Below, in pieces: positions 1 to 12,017 of a DNA stretch of 64,000 bases. Source of the DNA: Castanea sativa (Eukaryota > Streptophyta > Magnoliopsida > Fagales > Fagaceae); the NCBI RefSeq assembly GCF_040712315.1, contig NC_134016.1:26297503-26361502 (forward strand), read 5' to 3'. Position 1 is the first letter of the stretch. Every line of letters starts with the position of its first letter. The position numbers and the translations under genes are program-made. Below the pieces are notes generated by a model. That model was not told the DNA's origin and searched no databases. It saw only the letters and a program-made list of their open reading frames with translations.

Positions 1-1686
1 TATTGGTTAATGAAGCAATAGATACAACAATAACAGTGATCTTTAGATCAAACCCAACAGTACGAAATTTTATTCCTCACCATCCACCAATCCATAAGTG
101 TGAGGAAATTAATAAGCGGTGAGTGAAGTAGAATGGTGTGTAGTAAAGTGTATATAATGTTATAAGCATTAATAAGAATTCTTTTTATTGATAATCTCTT
201 TGTATATTCTATTTGAGTGTGGTGAGATATATTATAAAGTATTTGAAAAAATATTTTCTATTTCTAAGTATCAAATTTATTTTATCAAAGCTTCCGTAGC
301 GGTAAATCTCTATATTATTGAATACAATACTTCCACTGGATGCTGGATACAATCAGTAGAATGCCTTTATATGGAAAACAAGACAATACCAAGGAGACAA
401 GCCATTAACTCCTACAAATTAACCTACAAGTTGAAAATTTAGAAAACACTTGGTAAAAGAGAAGTCAACAAAAGCAACATGTTTGCATCTTGAACTTATC
501 TTCACCTATAGCCTAAGCACTATTGTCCCTAATATGCAAAACACATAACACATTAAAAATGTTTCACCATCCAAACTAAAGTCGGCGATGAATCCTATGA
601 ATAAAACTTTAGGAATTTATGGGAATGAAGTTTTTTTCTTAACATACAAATAACCTGGATAATTTTTTATTATTTTGTTTTTCATTTTAGGAAGGGAAGG
701 AGGCGTATCAAACATTGAAACATAGGAGACATGGATAAGGTATACCATCAGGTTAATTAGAAGCCCATTAGCTAATTAGCATAAGATGATCCCTTTGACA
801 TGTGGTACAAAGTGAATGTAACACATGATACAAATCTTGCATCTTGGCAAAGATAGTCAAAGGGTAGAAAAGATTTACCATATTCATCATTTTCTTTTTC
901 TTTTTCTTTTTTCCCTTTCTTTGGACAGTATCATATCACCTTTTTTTTAAGGGAATTATCATATCTTCTTGAGATTCACATAAATCTGATCACTATCTCC
1001 TTGGAAATTCTATTGCACCAGCATTTTGGTTGTCGTATATGAAACATTTTTTCACCCGGAATATCTTTATGACCACAATTTCTAACCTGGCTTTAATAGC
1101 ATTAACCCTCAGTCAATTTTGCAATTATAATATCGAACCTAAAAGGTTGTTTAAACTTTAATTAACTATCATAGATATGCCTTTCTGTATGAAGCATGCG
1201 AAAATGGGTTACATAATGAGAGAAACAAAGAGGTCCAAACGAATTAAGCTTAATCATGCGAGCAAATTGACACCAATATAGGAAGCAGCTTTGGGGACAA
1301 ATATATCTCGTAGTACATATCCTCTCATAATACATGCATTCTTAACACTAATATGTTTGACATGAAGTCCTTTTTCTGTCACCCATGCTCTATAGAGGAC
1401 TTAATTGACGAAGTATTTTATTGTTACGATTCTCGTTATCTCTTTTTATTTTAATAATAATTGTAGCTTTTTCACGTAAACAGAAGACATTAGAATTAAT
1501 TAATTTTTTTTTTTTTAAAAATAGCATTCTACTTGTTGGGATCAAGATGTAGAAACGAGCTAAGCCCGTAAAAGCAAGAAAGATCCAGTCCATGGAAATG
1601 AGAAAAGGAAGAAGGATTGGCCCTTAAAATGAAAAAGGAGAGCCTAGCCTATAAGAAGAAGAAAAATAAGTCTTGGGCCCAGGGTG
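1..1686. other. Gene-free AT-rich flank
   Basis: I see no supported gene in this stretch. It is AT-rich, has short poly-T and TTTC-rich tracts near 890-960 and 1500-1520, and its open frames are short, lack recognisable motifs, and mostly start at non-ATG codons. Nothing resembling a tRNA, LTR terminus or TIR was recognised. Confidence 0.6.
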
Positions 1687-2300
1687 GTCGATACCGTACC
1701 GGTACCGGCCGTACCGGCCGGTACGTACCGTACCGGTCAGTGCACCGGTACCGGTACACTTCTATTTTGTACCGGAAAAAATACCGGCCGTACCGGTCGC
1801 GTATCGGCCATACCGGCCAATTTCGGGCAATACCGGCCGATACCGGGCGTACCGGCCGGTATAGAAAAAAACCTTTTTTTTTTTTTTTTAGTTTTATAAT
1901 TTTTGAATTTTTGTAAGGACATAATAATAACTTATTTACACTAACTTATTAGTATTATTTGTTTTCTTAATATGCAATGAACAACTAAGCTTTCTATTTT
2001 TTTATATTGTGTTTTTTTTTTCCTTTTAATTGATACTAAAGTTTAAAACTATGAATAATTTATTCTGAATTGAGGTAATATTTTATGATAAACTTTTATA
2101 TTTACTATAATATAAATGAAATATTATATGCTTATAACCATGGTTCTAGAGATTTTAGTTTGTGTATATAATATATACATATATATATATATGTATATAT
2201 AAAATAGCGGTAAACCCGAAACGGTACACCGGTATTGACCGGTATCCGAAATATATCGTACCGGTGGCCAAACCGGTACAGCCTCCGGTACGGTATTGAC
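1687..2300. mobile_element. MITE with ACCGG-rich termini
   Basis: The two ends are inverted: the left end reads GTCGATACCGTACCGG and the reverse complement of the right end reads GTCAATACCGTACCGG (15 of 16 match). About 180 bp of the left end is an unusually dense run of overlapping ACCGG/CCGG motifs, and a shorter, opposite-facing set sits at 2215-2295. The middle is AT-rich and has no coding capacity. I could not find a clear target-site duplication, so the superfamily is open. Subterminal motif clusters of this kind are typical of transposase-binding regions of hAT and related elements. Confidence 0.6.
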
Positions 2301-2990
2301 TTCCTTGCTTGGGCCTTAGAAAAGAAAGGATGAGGAAGGCTTGGCCCAAGGATGTAAGGAAGTCATGATACCTAAGAAAGTCCAAAGGAGCAAGTAGGAT
2401 TTGGGCCCAGATTGCACAAGATCCGCTACCCTCAAAGAGCAGATCCTCAAGAAAAACTGAAAAATGCCAACCAGGACGTGGACAACACAAGATATGACAT
2501 GCTTATGTAAAAAGGGGCACAAAGGGCGAAGGAGGTCCTGTCAACATCAGCTTCCTATGACCCAGAAGAGAGTGATAGAGACAGATGGTGATTTCGAGGC
2601 CAACACTTGTTGAAGGAACCTAGGACCTTGGGCAAGGCAAAACAAGTGAACCAAGAAGGAAGGTGGTCAGGAGCCTTTCCAACTACACCATTAGCAAGAA
2701 GGAATCCGCCCCATTTTAGGGAAAGAAACAAGTTATGAGGAGTCAACATCAAAACCTTGGAGCTTTGAGGTGTCCTTTTTAAGGCCTTGGGGAAAGAATG
2801 AGAAGTTTTGACCTTAGAGAAGAATTTGGACTTACTCAGAAAGAATCCCCCGCAAGAGGAAAGTCAACAGGTGGACTTTTAGCTATCAATCCCCAAGAAA
2901 GTGAAGTAAGAGAAGAAAGGAGAAAGGACCAGCTACTAATGTTTTAGACATAACATTGGTTCTAGTACCCAGAGCACCAAAGGGGTGGAT
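2301..2990 (+). other. Probable non-coding interior of an LTR retroelement
   Basis: No coding sequence is recognisable. The stretch ends in a purine-rich run (AAAGGGGTGGAT) immediately before the LTR-like terminus at 2991, which is how a polypurine tract sits before a 3' LTR. This suggests the interior of a non-autonomous or eroded element. Confidence 0.35.
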
Positions 2991-3411
2991 TGTTGATTTA
3001 GAAGAATCTTCAAACAACACTATAAAAAGGGGTAAAACCCAAGCCAAGAGGATTCATTCAAACAGAAGCACTCAAGATACAAAGAAAGCACCATAAAGAG
3101 AGTCTTGAGCTTTTATTTAAGATAGAGTGAAGAGTGAGGCATTGTAGGAGATCTTGGAGAAAACACTTGAGGAGGCACTCAGATTCAAGGGGATTCAAAT
3201 TTCACAAGTCTTGGAAGCCTAAGTAGAGCTATCCAAGTCTATGACCTTTGAACTTTATTGAGCCTTGTAATACATCCTAGTAAAGCAGGATCCAATGTAC
3301 TCAAACACTAAATATAATAAAACATAACCTCACTCTATTTTAAAGGATTTTTGTCATTCTACTTGCGTTATATTTTTATTTGTCATTCCTTGATTATTCA
3401 CTCAACCAACA
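2991..3411 (+). mobile_element. LTR (probable 3' LTR)
   Basis: The segment begins TGTTGATTTAG and ends ACCAACA, so it has the TG...CA termini of an LTR, and a purine-rich tract precedes it. It contains a good TATA box (TATAAAAAGG at 3021-3030), and AATAAAA-like signals lie near 3316. No partner 5' LTR was found in the window. The family is not identified. Confidence 0.5.
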
Positions 3412-3513
3412 TATATATACAAGCAATTATCCTTGGAAGCACAGGATCATTTGTCATCATTAGGCCTGGGTACCGTCCAAAACTAGAACCTACATTAAAT
3501 ATCACTAGACCTA

Positions 3514-3556
<43 letters not shown>

Positions 3557-3945
3557 GTTTTAACCATTCTAGTGGCCCCTTTAACACTAATGGTTCAATT
3601 CGAGCCTGATGATGAAGTTGGTTTCACCATTAACTCAAACGTGGATGCCTGTAAAAAGGAGAAAACTATAGGACACCATTGTTAGAGTTATAAATAAATG
3701 CCAAAATTTGAGGAGTTAGAAGCTCCATTGGATCAATTTTTAGAATTAAAAATGATCTATAAATTTAATTGCGCAGTAAGAAGCTCCAAATGTTATTGAG
3801 GGATTAGAAATCCCTGTCACAAAAATTTTGAAAAATTTTTACTTCGAAATCTTTAATTTAGAAACACAAACTCCATATTTTAATTAGGTAGTTAGAAACT
3901 CCAAATTTCATGTATAGAGTTCAATACTCCTTAAGAAATGAGATC

Positions 3946-3997
<52 letters not shown>

Positions 3998-4091
3998 GTA
4001 TAATTGTAAGTAATGAGATCTCATATGTAATACTCTAATCTTCAGAGGTTGATTGCAATGTGTTGATGGACATTATTGCAATTTGTAGAAG

Positions 4092-4126
<35 letters not shown>

Positions 4127-4187
4127 CCTTCTACCACGTTATATTCCCATAAGCCACTAGAACTAGATTAATATCACTGCTCTGATA
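3412..4187. repeat. AT-rich intergenic stretch with TA microsatellites
   Basis: It contains (TA)n runs at about 3518-3552, 3953-3985 (continuing into GTAT repeats) and 4097-4122. A loosely repeated motif about gaagctccaaa recurs around 3715-3910. No gene is visible. Confidence 0.6.
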
Positions 4188-4665
4188 CCATTTGTCAACG
4201 CCTCATGGTTGCTCGACCACCCATCGCGACAACGGTCACGCGCCTTTCATCTATCCCGATCTCAGTGCGAGAGATGTGATATGGAGGTGTGTTGTACCTC
4301 AAGTGTGTGACTGGAATATGAGTCGATTTTATGGAAATTACCAAGGACAAGTAAAGTTGCCACCAATCATTGGGTTTTTCTAAGGTGTGATTGGTCACCT
4401 GACTCTATTTGATTTTATTACCGATCCTAGGTTAAGAAAATTTTCATTTTTCCTAATCTAATGTGGATGGGCAAAAAATCTTGATTCTTGAGTTCGAAAG
4501 TCTAGTTACGTATAGGGAAGGTGTTAGGCACCCCATAACGCTTGTCCAAAGGCAGTCCTTTGTTTTGATAAAATGATCATTTTTATCATAATTTTTTAGA
4601 CATTGGCAATTGAAAACGAGCTATTGGCATTAGCTTATGGGGCTTTGAGCGTGTTGGGCTTTGAG

Positions 4666-5215
4666 TAGGGCTGTCCACGGAAAACCAATACCCGACCCAC
4701 CCGCAAAAACCGTCCGATCCGGCCTGAGAACTGGCCGACCCGACGCCGGTGACGGTCGGCAGCGGGTCTCCGCCTTCAGAACCCGTAAACGGTGGGTCGG
4801 TTAGCGGGTTTTCTCCCTAAAAACCCAAACCAACCATCGAAAACCCATAATCTGGCGAAAAACCCAGATTCAGGCAAGCAAAACCAAGATTCAGGCGATA
4901 TTTCACGTAGATCTGACAAGATTTTGATCGGATCTAGCGAAATCTCATTGAATCCGATGAGATTAACGCCAGATCTGGTGAAATCTCATAGATTCCGAGG
5001 AGATTTTCGCCGGATTTGGGTTTTTCTTGCCGTTGTCTCGCCGTTTCTCAAATCTATGTCGCCGACCAATCCATCCGCCACCCGTTGAAGTCTGACCGGA
5101 CCAACCCGTTCACTCCGACGGTCGGCGGCGGGTGAGTTTTTTCAAAACCCGATTTGGTCGAGTCGGTTCGGGGTCTGGCACAAACCCGGCCCGGACCGAC
5201 CTGTGGACAGCCCTA
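4666..5215. mobile_element. hAT MITE nested in solo LTR
   Basis: TIRs are TAGGGCTGTCCAC, exact over 13 bp at both ends. The flanking duplication GCTTTGAG is perfect over 8 bp (4658-4665 and 5216-5223), which is diagnostic of hAT transposition. Inside, subterminal GACCCGACCCGC-like repeats alternate with AGATCTGGCGAAATC-like repeats. There is no transposase, so it is non-autonomous. Confidence 0.92.
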
Positions 5216-6860
5216 GCTTTGAGGTTTGATTTTGGTATGGGTATGGTCTCAATCGATACTTTCCAAGTGTGTTTGAAGTCATTGCCAAATTTCCACAGCA
5301 AAAATCCAGTAGCATTTCGCCTTATTTTCGTGGCGAAAATCTGACAATGCTTCACCTCAGATGCGCCATAGCATGCAAAACAATATTCTCACCAAGCTTT
5401 CGATGTAAGAATATGGCAATAGGGATGCCCTATTTTCACAGCGAAAACCCGTCAAAGTTTCGCGTTTGGTGCGCTATGACGCATTGGTAGGGTTTCGCGT
5501 CTATATGTACGGCATGTATCGACATGCTCGTACTATGACGAGCCAAAACCCTTTAAAGCATCAAGCATGTTGATGCGTGTCGCATACACGGGAAAACCAA
5601 CGTCACTTGGAGACATGGATCAAGACAATCACACTGCGATGATTGTGCACACAATATAGCATGAATATACACCTACGACAATCGCCTTGAGCGCATACCC
5701 ACACTACAAGGTTAAGAGCTCTTGTGACTAGAGAGGGTCACTCACATAGCCACGAGAGTCCATCATACAAGGTGCACAATCACCTATACACAAGCGGATA
5801 TAGATATACATACATTATGCACAATGCAACCACACAGAGCGGGAAAGTAAATCAAACATTGCCAATGTTCCAAGGGTATGGCCCAATAAGGTGCAAGAAA
5901 TGTAAAACAGACATTATCATACCCAAGGGACACGGCCCAAGCAAGGAGCAAGAAAATAAAAGGGGGTACATGGAGGGGGACCCAAAAACATGCTCTAGAG
6001 AAGAGGCTTAGAGAGAGGGAAAGGGAAAACCGCTCTGGAGGGGCTAGGCCCCCTAATGTACTGAACATTGCCCTTGGGTGGGCTTGCATTCTTGCCCTTT
6101 TGCTTGCGCCTTGGAGGTCACACCCTTACTCCAAGCGTCCTCGCTCCATGTGTGTACATGAAAAGAGAAAAGAAACAAGTCAACAGACAAGCAAAGAAAC
6201 AAATGGAACGAAAAGCATGCTAAAAACAAGCTAGGAAAAGATGCCAAATGGGGGCAAACAAACATGTGAAGCACACAAAGAGGCAAAGAAACAAGTTATT
6301 AAAAAAAAAAAGTGGGTGTCCTAGGAGGACAAATGTAGATTTGGATCAAGTGTCCATAGAACCATTGGATTGGAGTATGGACGACACATAGACTCATGCA
6401 TGAACATGTAGGCAAGCATGCAAAGATGCAAAGAAGCAAAGAAAGCCAAACGGGTGGCACAAAGCAAGCATGGCAAGCAACAACATCACACGAAGCGAAG
6501 AAAGGTGTGTATCAAGCACACTAACACCACAGAGGTGCATCTCACAAGTGGTTACATCCACACAAACCCTAGGAGGGACAGATGCAACCACACAAGAACA
6601 AACCCACAAGAGGCATAACGCATGGCAAAGCCTAGATCTAGAGAGGCTAACATAGGCATAAAACATAGAAGCAAGCAAGCAAACATATACATGCTTTAGG
6701 AAAAGATCCAAACCCTTTGATATAGGTCTAGGGGTGTAGGTGTAGGCCTAGACCATGGGATCTAGATCTACACTCCATCAATAAGGGCCAAAACACAAGA
6801 AAGAGAGACATCAAGAGAAAGAAGGGCTCTAGACACATGAACAAGGCATTGAGCATTTAA

Positions 6861-7060
6861 AGATATAGATCTAAGTATAGACATGGCAAAGAACACATAG
6901 GCATATAGATCTAAGCATAAACATGGCATGGAACACATAGGCATGTAGATCTAAGCATAAACATGGCAAATTACTCAAAGACGTGTAGATCTAAGCAAAA
7001 AAATGACAAGGAACCTAAAATCATGTAGATCTAAGCACAAACATTAAATTTAGACAAAAC
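6861..7060. repeat. 40-bp tandem repeat, five units
   Basis: The motif TAGATCTAAG recurs at 6866, 6906, 6946, 6986 and 7026, an exact 40-bp spacing. The unit also contains cataaacatggcaaaga and acacataggcat. The first three units are nearly identical and the last two have drifted. It lies inside the solo LTR. Confidence 0.85.
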
Positions 7061-7947
7061 CTAACCCAAGAAGGCTAGGCTAACAACATCAAAGTAATAA
7101 ACCATGGCATAAGCAAGGAAAAATGCTAGAAAAACTATAAAGATATGCTAGGAAGCAAGAACGTGTTTGGAAAACCAATAAAGCATTTTATTAAGCTAGA
7201 TAAAGCTAAGAAAAGCTATAAAAAGAAAATGGTGTGGATTGTAGCTAAAAAGCTACATCCACACCCCTAAACCTTAAATCCAAGGTATAGAACCAAAACG
7301 AGGAAGATTGGGTGCAAGAATACTATCTTGATAATTGTAATGAAAAGAGGAGAATCTAAGGTGTTCGAAGGTGTTATATTATATTTGGGAGAGAAATTAG
7401 AGAGAGGAGAGAGAGAATCTGCCCAGGAAAACTACCCAAAACCCTTTTTTTTTGTGCAAAATAAGGGGTCTGGGGGCATTTATACTAGAAAAATGACCAT
7501 TCAGCTTCCAACGTACCTTGTAGGGCCGTCGACCACCCTGCTGACATCAGCAGTTTTGGCCTTTTCTTGGTCTGGCTTCTAACACATATTTAAAGGCCTT
7601 TTCTTGAGCTGATCTTGGTGTCTCTGGAAAGCTCTAGATATCTATTTTCCAGAATACTAAAGAAATTGAAAATCCGACGGTTGAATCAAAGGTTATGTCC
7701 TTGGGAAGCGTACTGACAAGCTTTGCACGGTTTTCAAGATATCTCAACCGTTTTAACTTGGATTGCGACCCATGAATAGTCGTTAGAAAGGGAATTTAAT
7801 CATCTTCCCAATGGCACTAGTCCCAACTGGTTCTGACAGTTGAATCAAAATTAGAATTTTCAATGCCCTTAGGAGTCAACCTCGAGTCAAACTTGGTTAA
7901 AGTTTATGAAAATCACCGAATAGCTCAAGTTTGATTTTGAAACATAA

Positions 7948-7986
<39 letters not shown>

Positions 7987-8222
7987 AAAGTTATTTTGGG
8001 ATGATTTTTAACAACTTTGACTTTCGGTCAACCTATGGTTGATTAGGAGCATTTTGGTCAATTTGACCTAAAATGGCACTTTGAGTACTCTGATGCTTGA
8101 AAGGGTTGCGTCACGTCAATCTAGATGCTTCTGTGGCCCCGTGGAGAAAAAATAATATTTTTAGAATTTTCGGGGTCTGACATGCAAATTGAAGGCAGAT
8201 AAAATACAGTGTCTACACCATT

Positions 8223-8814
8223 GATAGTTTTGCGGAAGCAATATGAAATAAAAATTTTATGTTTTCATTTAATGCCATGGAGTGATCATTTTTTGTTAAA
8301 AGGTTGTTCTATCACAATTGCCCATAAGGTGTTCTTGATCAGATCCAGTTCAGTGCATGTACTTGTTACAATTTAAAGGCCATGGAGTGATCACTATTAT
8401 TAAAAGATTTTTTTATCACAATTTTCCTATTGTCCTCAAACATAAGAGATTTGTATATATTTATTTATTATACACATAGCTTTGATGATGTCAACTGGTG
8501 ATGCTCTTTTAAATGCTATATACAGACACATTAGGTTATGTGTACCTCGTATAAAATTCACTAATCGTTTGGGGTTGATGGATATTATTACAATCTATAG
8601 AAGCTATAGATTGATCCTATAGCTAAAGATTAGGATCCCACACCCTATCTCACTCTTGGGTTTTACAAAAGTCTTAAAAAAAATAAGATTTTTAAAAAAC
8701 ACATCAGGAGTTGGCCATCTGAACTACTGAGTGATACTATGTGTGTGTGTGTGTGTGTGTGTGTATTAATCCGAATTTCTCATTAATTTCTATGCTTTGA
8801 AAGGACGGCCAAAA
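8223..8814. other. Gene-free stretch with TG microsatellite
   Basis: No gene is seen. A (TG)n run sits at about 8741-8764. The phrase catggagtgatca followed by ttgttaaaagg/attaaaagat and tatcacaatt occurs twice (about 8277 and 8383), a diverged short duplication. Confidence 0.5.
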
Positions 8815-11170
8815 TGGCCACATATCACTGTTGACCGAAATTTTAAGCAATCTACTACTGTTTGCAAAATAATTGGCAATCTACAATCTTTTTGGAACTC
8901 GATTTTGTGAAACTCGACACGAGTTTCACAAACTCGAGTTCCATAAAAAAAAAAAAAATAATAATAATAATAAAAGCTGGCACTTGTTGAGGTGGATTTT
9001 TTTAATTAAATAATGCCACTTGGAACTCGAGTGTTGTAAAATCGAGTTCCCTATAAACCAAACTCACCCTCTTTAAGTTCAAGTTATTTAAAAATTTGAA
9101 CATGGAAGTTGGGTTTTAATTGTTATTAATACTCGAGTTTCAAAAACTCAAGGACTGTGTATGATACTAATCCGCAAAATGCATGGCACTCACTCTGATA
9201 TATAGTCAACGCAGTTCATTGATATATTAAATTAAAATAAATATTACAGATCTCTATTTGCTAGTACAATAAAATATAATTGATTTTCGCGAAAGTCATG
9301 AATTTACATGGCCTCTGCTTTTTGATTTTTCAAGCAGAGAAGGAGCTATTTGTAAAGTTTTGGTAAGAAAAAAATATGTGTGATCTTTGTCAACTTAACA
9401 GTTCGAAGAAGCAAAGAAAGAGTGACTCAGCTTTAATTTGATTCATGTTTCTGCAAATCTTATCTGGGTATGTTTGAAATTTGATAATGAAACTTTCAGT
9501 TTTGTTTAATATTAGTAATTTAGTTTTAAAGTAATGAACAGTTCTCAGCTGCATTTTCTTTGCTCTTGTATTTGCGTTTTATTTGGCGTTTTCTTTGATG
9601 TTTCAAGCAGATAAGGAGCAGCTTGTAATATAATCAACCATCTTCTTTTGACATTTTACTTTTTGTATGTCATACACAGTTCTTGATCTTTGCAAACATG
9701 AGTACGGATAAAAATTAACAAAGAAATTTTTAAATAACTTAAGCTATAAAGAGCTTGAGGCTGCGTTTGTTTCGACGATAAATAACTTTCGGAAAATGTT
9801 TTCAACATTTGTGGGTGTTTGGCAACACCTGAAGTTTCGGTCAAACGGAAAATCAAAACCATTGACTGTAAAATAAACCCTCCCCACCCGTAAAATATTT
9901 TCCATGTCTATTTTACCTTCAAATAGAGTTTTTCGTTGGAAAACAGAGAAGGAGAGGGAGAGAGCAACGACCCACACCAGAAAAGAGAGAGAGAGAGCTA
10001 GAGGGAGATCGCCGAATCGGTCAGATCACGCCGGTGAAGCCAAGATCACGTCGTCCTCAACCCAAAGGCCCGCCGTCGAGCTCGCGTCGGGCGAGATCGA
10101 GGCGCGATCTCGCGCCGTCGAGCTCGTGCCCGGTGAGATCGACGCGCGTGATCGCGCCGGCGAGATCGGTGACCCACCGATCTCACTCTTCCTCCTCCCT
10201 GTCTCACCTCCCTCTCTCAGTTTGATTTGATTTGGCCATGGTGTTTTATTTGATTTTTGTTTGTTTAGAAGTTGATGGATTGTAATGTTCTATTATAAAA
10301 TTTGTTTGGAATGTGAGAAAATGGTTGAGAAAATGTAAGAAATCAGTAAAAAATTTGCATTTTCAAAATGTTACCAAACACTTGAAAATATTTTCCAAAG
10401 TATTTTTTAAAATGCCACCAAACACCTAAAAATATTTTCCTTTCTCGAAAATATTTTCACCTGAAATTATTTTACACTCGGAAAATATTTTACACCCAAC
10501 CAAACGCAGCCTGAGTTTCGTTACAAGGAACTCAATTTTATGAAACTCGAGTTCTACGTGACATTTTTTAATTAAAAAAATCCACCTCAGCAAGTGTTAC
10601 GATGAGTTTTTTTATGTAACTTGAGTTTGTGAAACTCAAGTTTCACAAACTCAAGTTCCAAAAAAATGACACTTCTCTAAATATTTTCAAAACAGTGGTA
10701 GATTAACATATATATCAGTAAATAATGGTAGATTGATATATGGGGGATCTCTATATATTTCAGTAAACAGTGGTATTTAGTCTTGCAAATAAATGGGGGA
10801 TCCTTATGCCTAATTGTGGGATTAGAATCAAATTCTGGTGAAAATAGCCAAATAACACCTTTTTGCAAACTATGTTGCAATCTACCACTGTTTTGAAAAT
10901 ATATAGAGATTTACCAGTTTTTAGGTACTCAAATTTGGCAAGATCAAGTTTTCCATGATATTCAAGTTCATGAAATTCAAGTATCATAAAAAATTTTCAA
11001 AATTTTTTAGAGTTTTTTTTTTTTTTTCAAAGAACTTGAGTTTTTTGAAACTCAACTTCTACGGCAAACTTGAGTTTCACAAACTCAAGTTTCAAAAAAG
11101 TGGTAGCTCTCTATATATTTCTAAAATAGTGGTAGATTGCTAATTTTTTTACTAAATAGTGGTAGTGGGT
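8815..11170. mobile_element. Large foldback element built on ACTCGAGTTTC palindromes
   Basis: The left part (about 8820-9170) and right part (about 10515-11170) are inverted copies. For example, the run from aagctggcacttgttg through the TTAATTAAA stretch on the left matches, inverted, the stretch near 10560-10605. Both arms contain near-perfect short palindromes such as the 40-bp hairpin at about 10618-10658 (gagtttgtgaaactc / aagtttcacaaactc). Outer arms share aatctaccactgttt-like sequence. A separate MITE (9758-10512) occupies part of the interior. No protein is encoded and the exact ends are uncertain. Confidence 0.55.
9758..10512. mobile_element. MITE with GC-rich core
   Basis: The ends are inverted (AGGCTGCGTTTG on both sides), followed by subterminal GAAAATATTTT-type repeats facing opposite ways. 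The flanks gagcttg and gagtttc are only an imperfect duplication. The middle (about 9945-10205) is strikingly GC-rich against the AT-rich surroundings and starts with a GAGAGA tract, then gagatcg/cgatctc repeats. Such a core suggests either a captured gene leader, as in Pack-type elements, or an internal repeat cluster. The open frames across it are low-complexity and I do not call a gene. Confidence 0.7.
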
Positions 11171-11605
11171 TCTTTTCGCCCATTTCTTATAGACAAAATG
11201 GGTAATCTAATATTGGAAGTTTCTATAGGTATGATTTATTAATTTTACTAAAAAAAATGGCTTCATTCCTATAATAAGATTGTCCTGTCAAGTAATAAAC
11301 TTGATGGACTAATAAACTCAAATTAGTTGTAGAGCACTTGACTTAGTATCGATAATAACGGTAAGAGCAAACCTAATTTTTTTACTAAATAGTGGTAGTC
11401 GGTCATTTTCACCCATTTCTTATAGACAAAATGGGTAATCTAATATTGGAAGTTTCTATAGGTATGATTTATTAATTTTGCTTACAAAAATGGCTTCATT
11501 CCTATGATAAGATTGTCCTATCAAGTAATAAACTTGATGGACTAATAAACTCAAATTAGTTGTAGAGCACTTGACTTAGTATCAATAATAACAGTAAGAG
11601 CAAAC
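11140..11605. repeat. 233-bp direct tandem duplication
   Basis: Two head-to-tail copies (11140-11372 and 11373-11605) begin ctaatttttttactaaatag and end gtaagagcaaacc. They differ at only a small number of positions, so the duplication is fairly recent. The unit spans the right edge of the CTCGAG foldback and its flank. Confidence 0.9.
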
Positions 11606-11628
11606 CATAAGCACATCTATTTGGGGGA

Positions 11629-12017
11629 GAAAATGGGCATTTGCCCTTTTTTTTTTTTTTTTAAATCCAACATTTTGCCCCAATTCTGAAACTAATTAGG
11701 GAAATTCTCTCTATTTTGAAACTCAATTTTCTAAAAATCGAGTTTCAATTTAAAACTCAATTTTTGGATCATCGACTTATAGTGAACTGAAAATTTAAAA
11801 CAAAAAAAAAAAAAAATTTTGGAACTCGAGTTCCAAAAAAAAACTTTTCTAAGTCCACGTTCACTATAACTTGATATTCCAAATAATCAAGTTATACATT
11901 TGAAACTCGATTTTTAGAAAATCGAGTTTCAAAACAGGGGCATTTCCATAATTAGTTTCAGATATGAGACATTTTGCTGAAAATTTTGTGAGAAAGGGGT
12001 AAATGCCCATTTTAGCC
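11629..12017. mobile_element. Foldback MITE
   Basis: The arms are inverted over roughly 190 bp: the left starts AAATGGGCATTTGCCC and the reverse of the right starts AAATGGGCATTTACCCC. Both contain CTGAAACTAATTA and the hairpin motif GAAACTCGATTTT. It ends a few bases before the hAT element at 12029. No coding sequence. Confidence 0.7.

Larger units (their letters stand above)
4193..8217 (-). mobile_element. Solo LTR, family X copy 1
   Basis: The element starts TGTCAACGCC and ends GTGTCTACA, and is flanked by a perfect 5-bp duplication CCATT (4188-4192 and 8218-8222), the signature of LTR retrotransposon integration. Read on the minus strand it begins TGTAGACACTG and has a TATA box (TATAAATGCCC, near 7485) followed by a CT-rich leader, so the minus strand is the LTR sense. 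No gag or pol is present, so I call it a solo LTR of about 3.5 kb once the nested MITE at 4666-5215 is removed. Its plus-strand left part shares the motif GGTGTTAGGCACC with a related copy at 17101-21180. Confidence 0.75.

Noticed and set aside
188..442. 84-codon open frame with a non-ATG start
   Set aside because: No recognisable motif, AT-rich composition, surrounded by non-coding sequence; consistent with chance.
9904..10230. 108-codon open frame across a GC-rich block
   Set aside because: Low-complexity Arg/Ser/Glu-rich translation in all frames, lying within a MITE; GC content alone explains the open frames.
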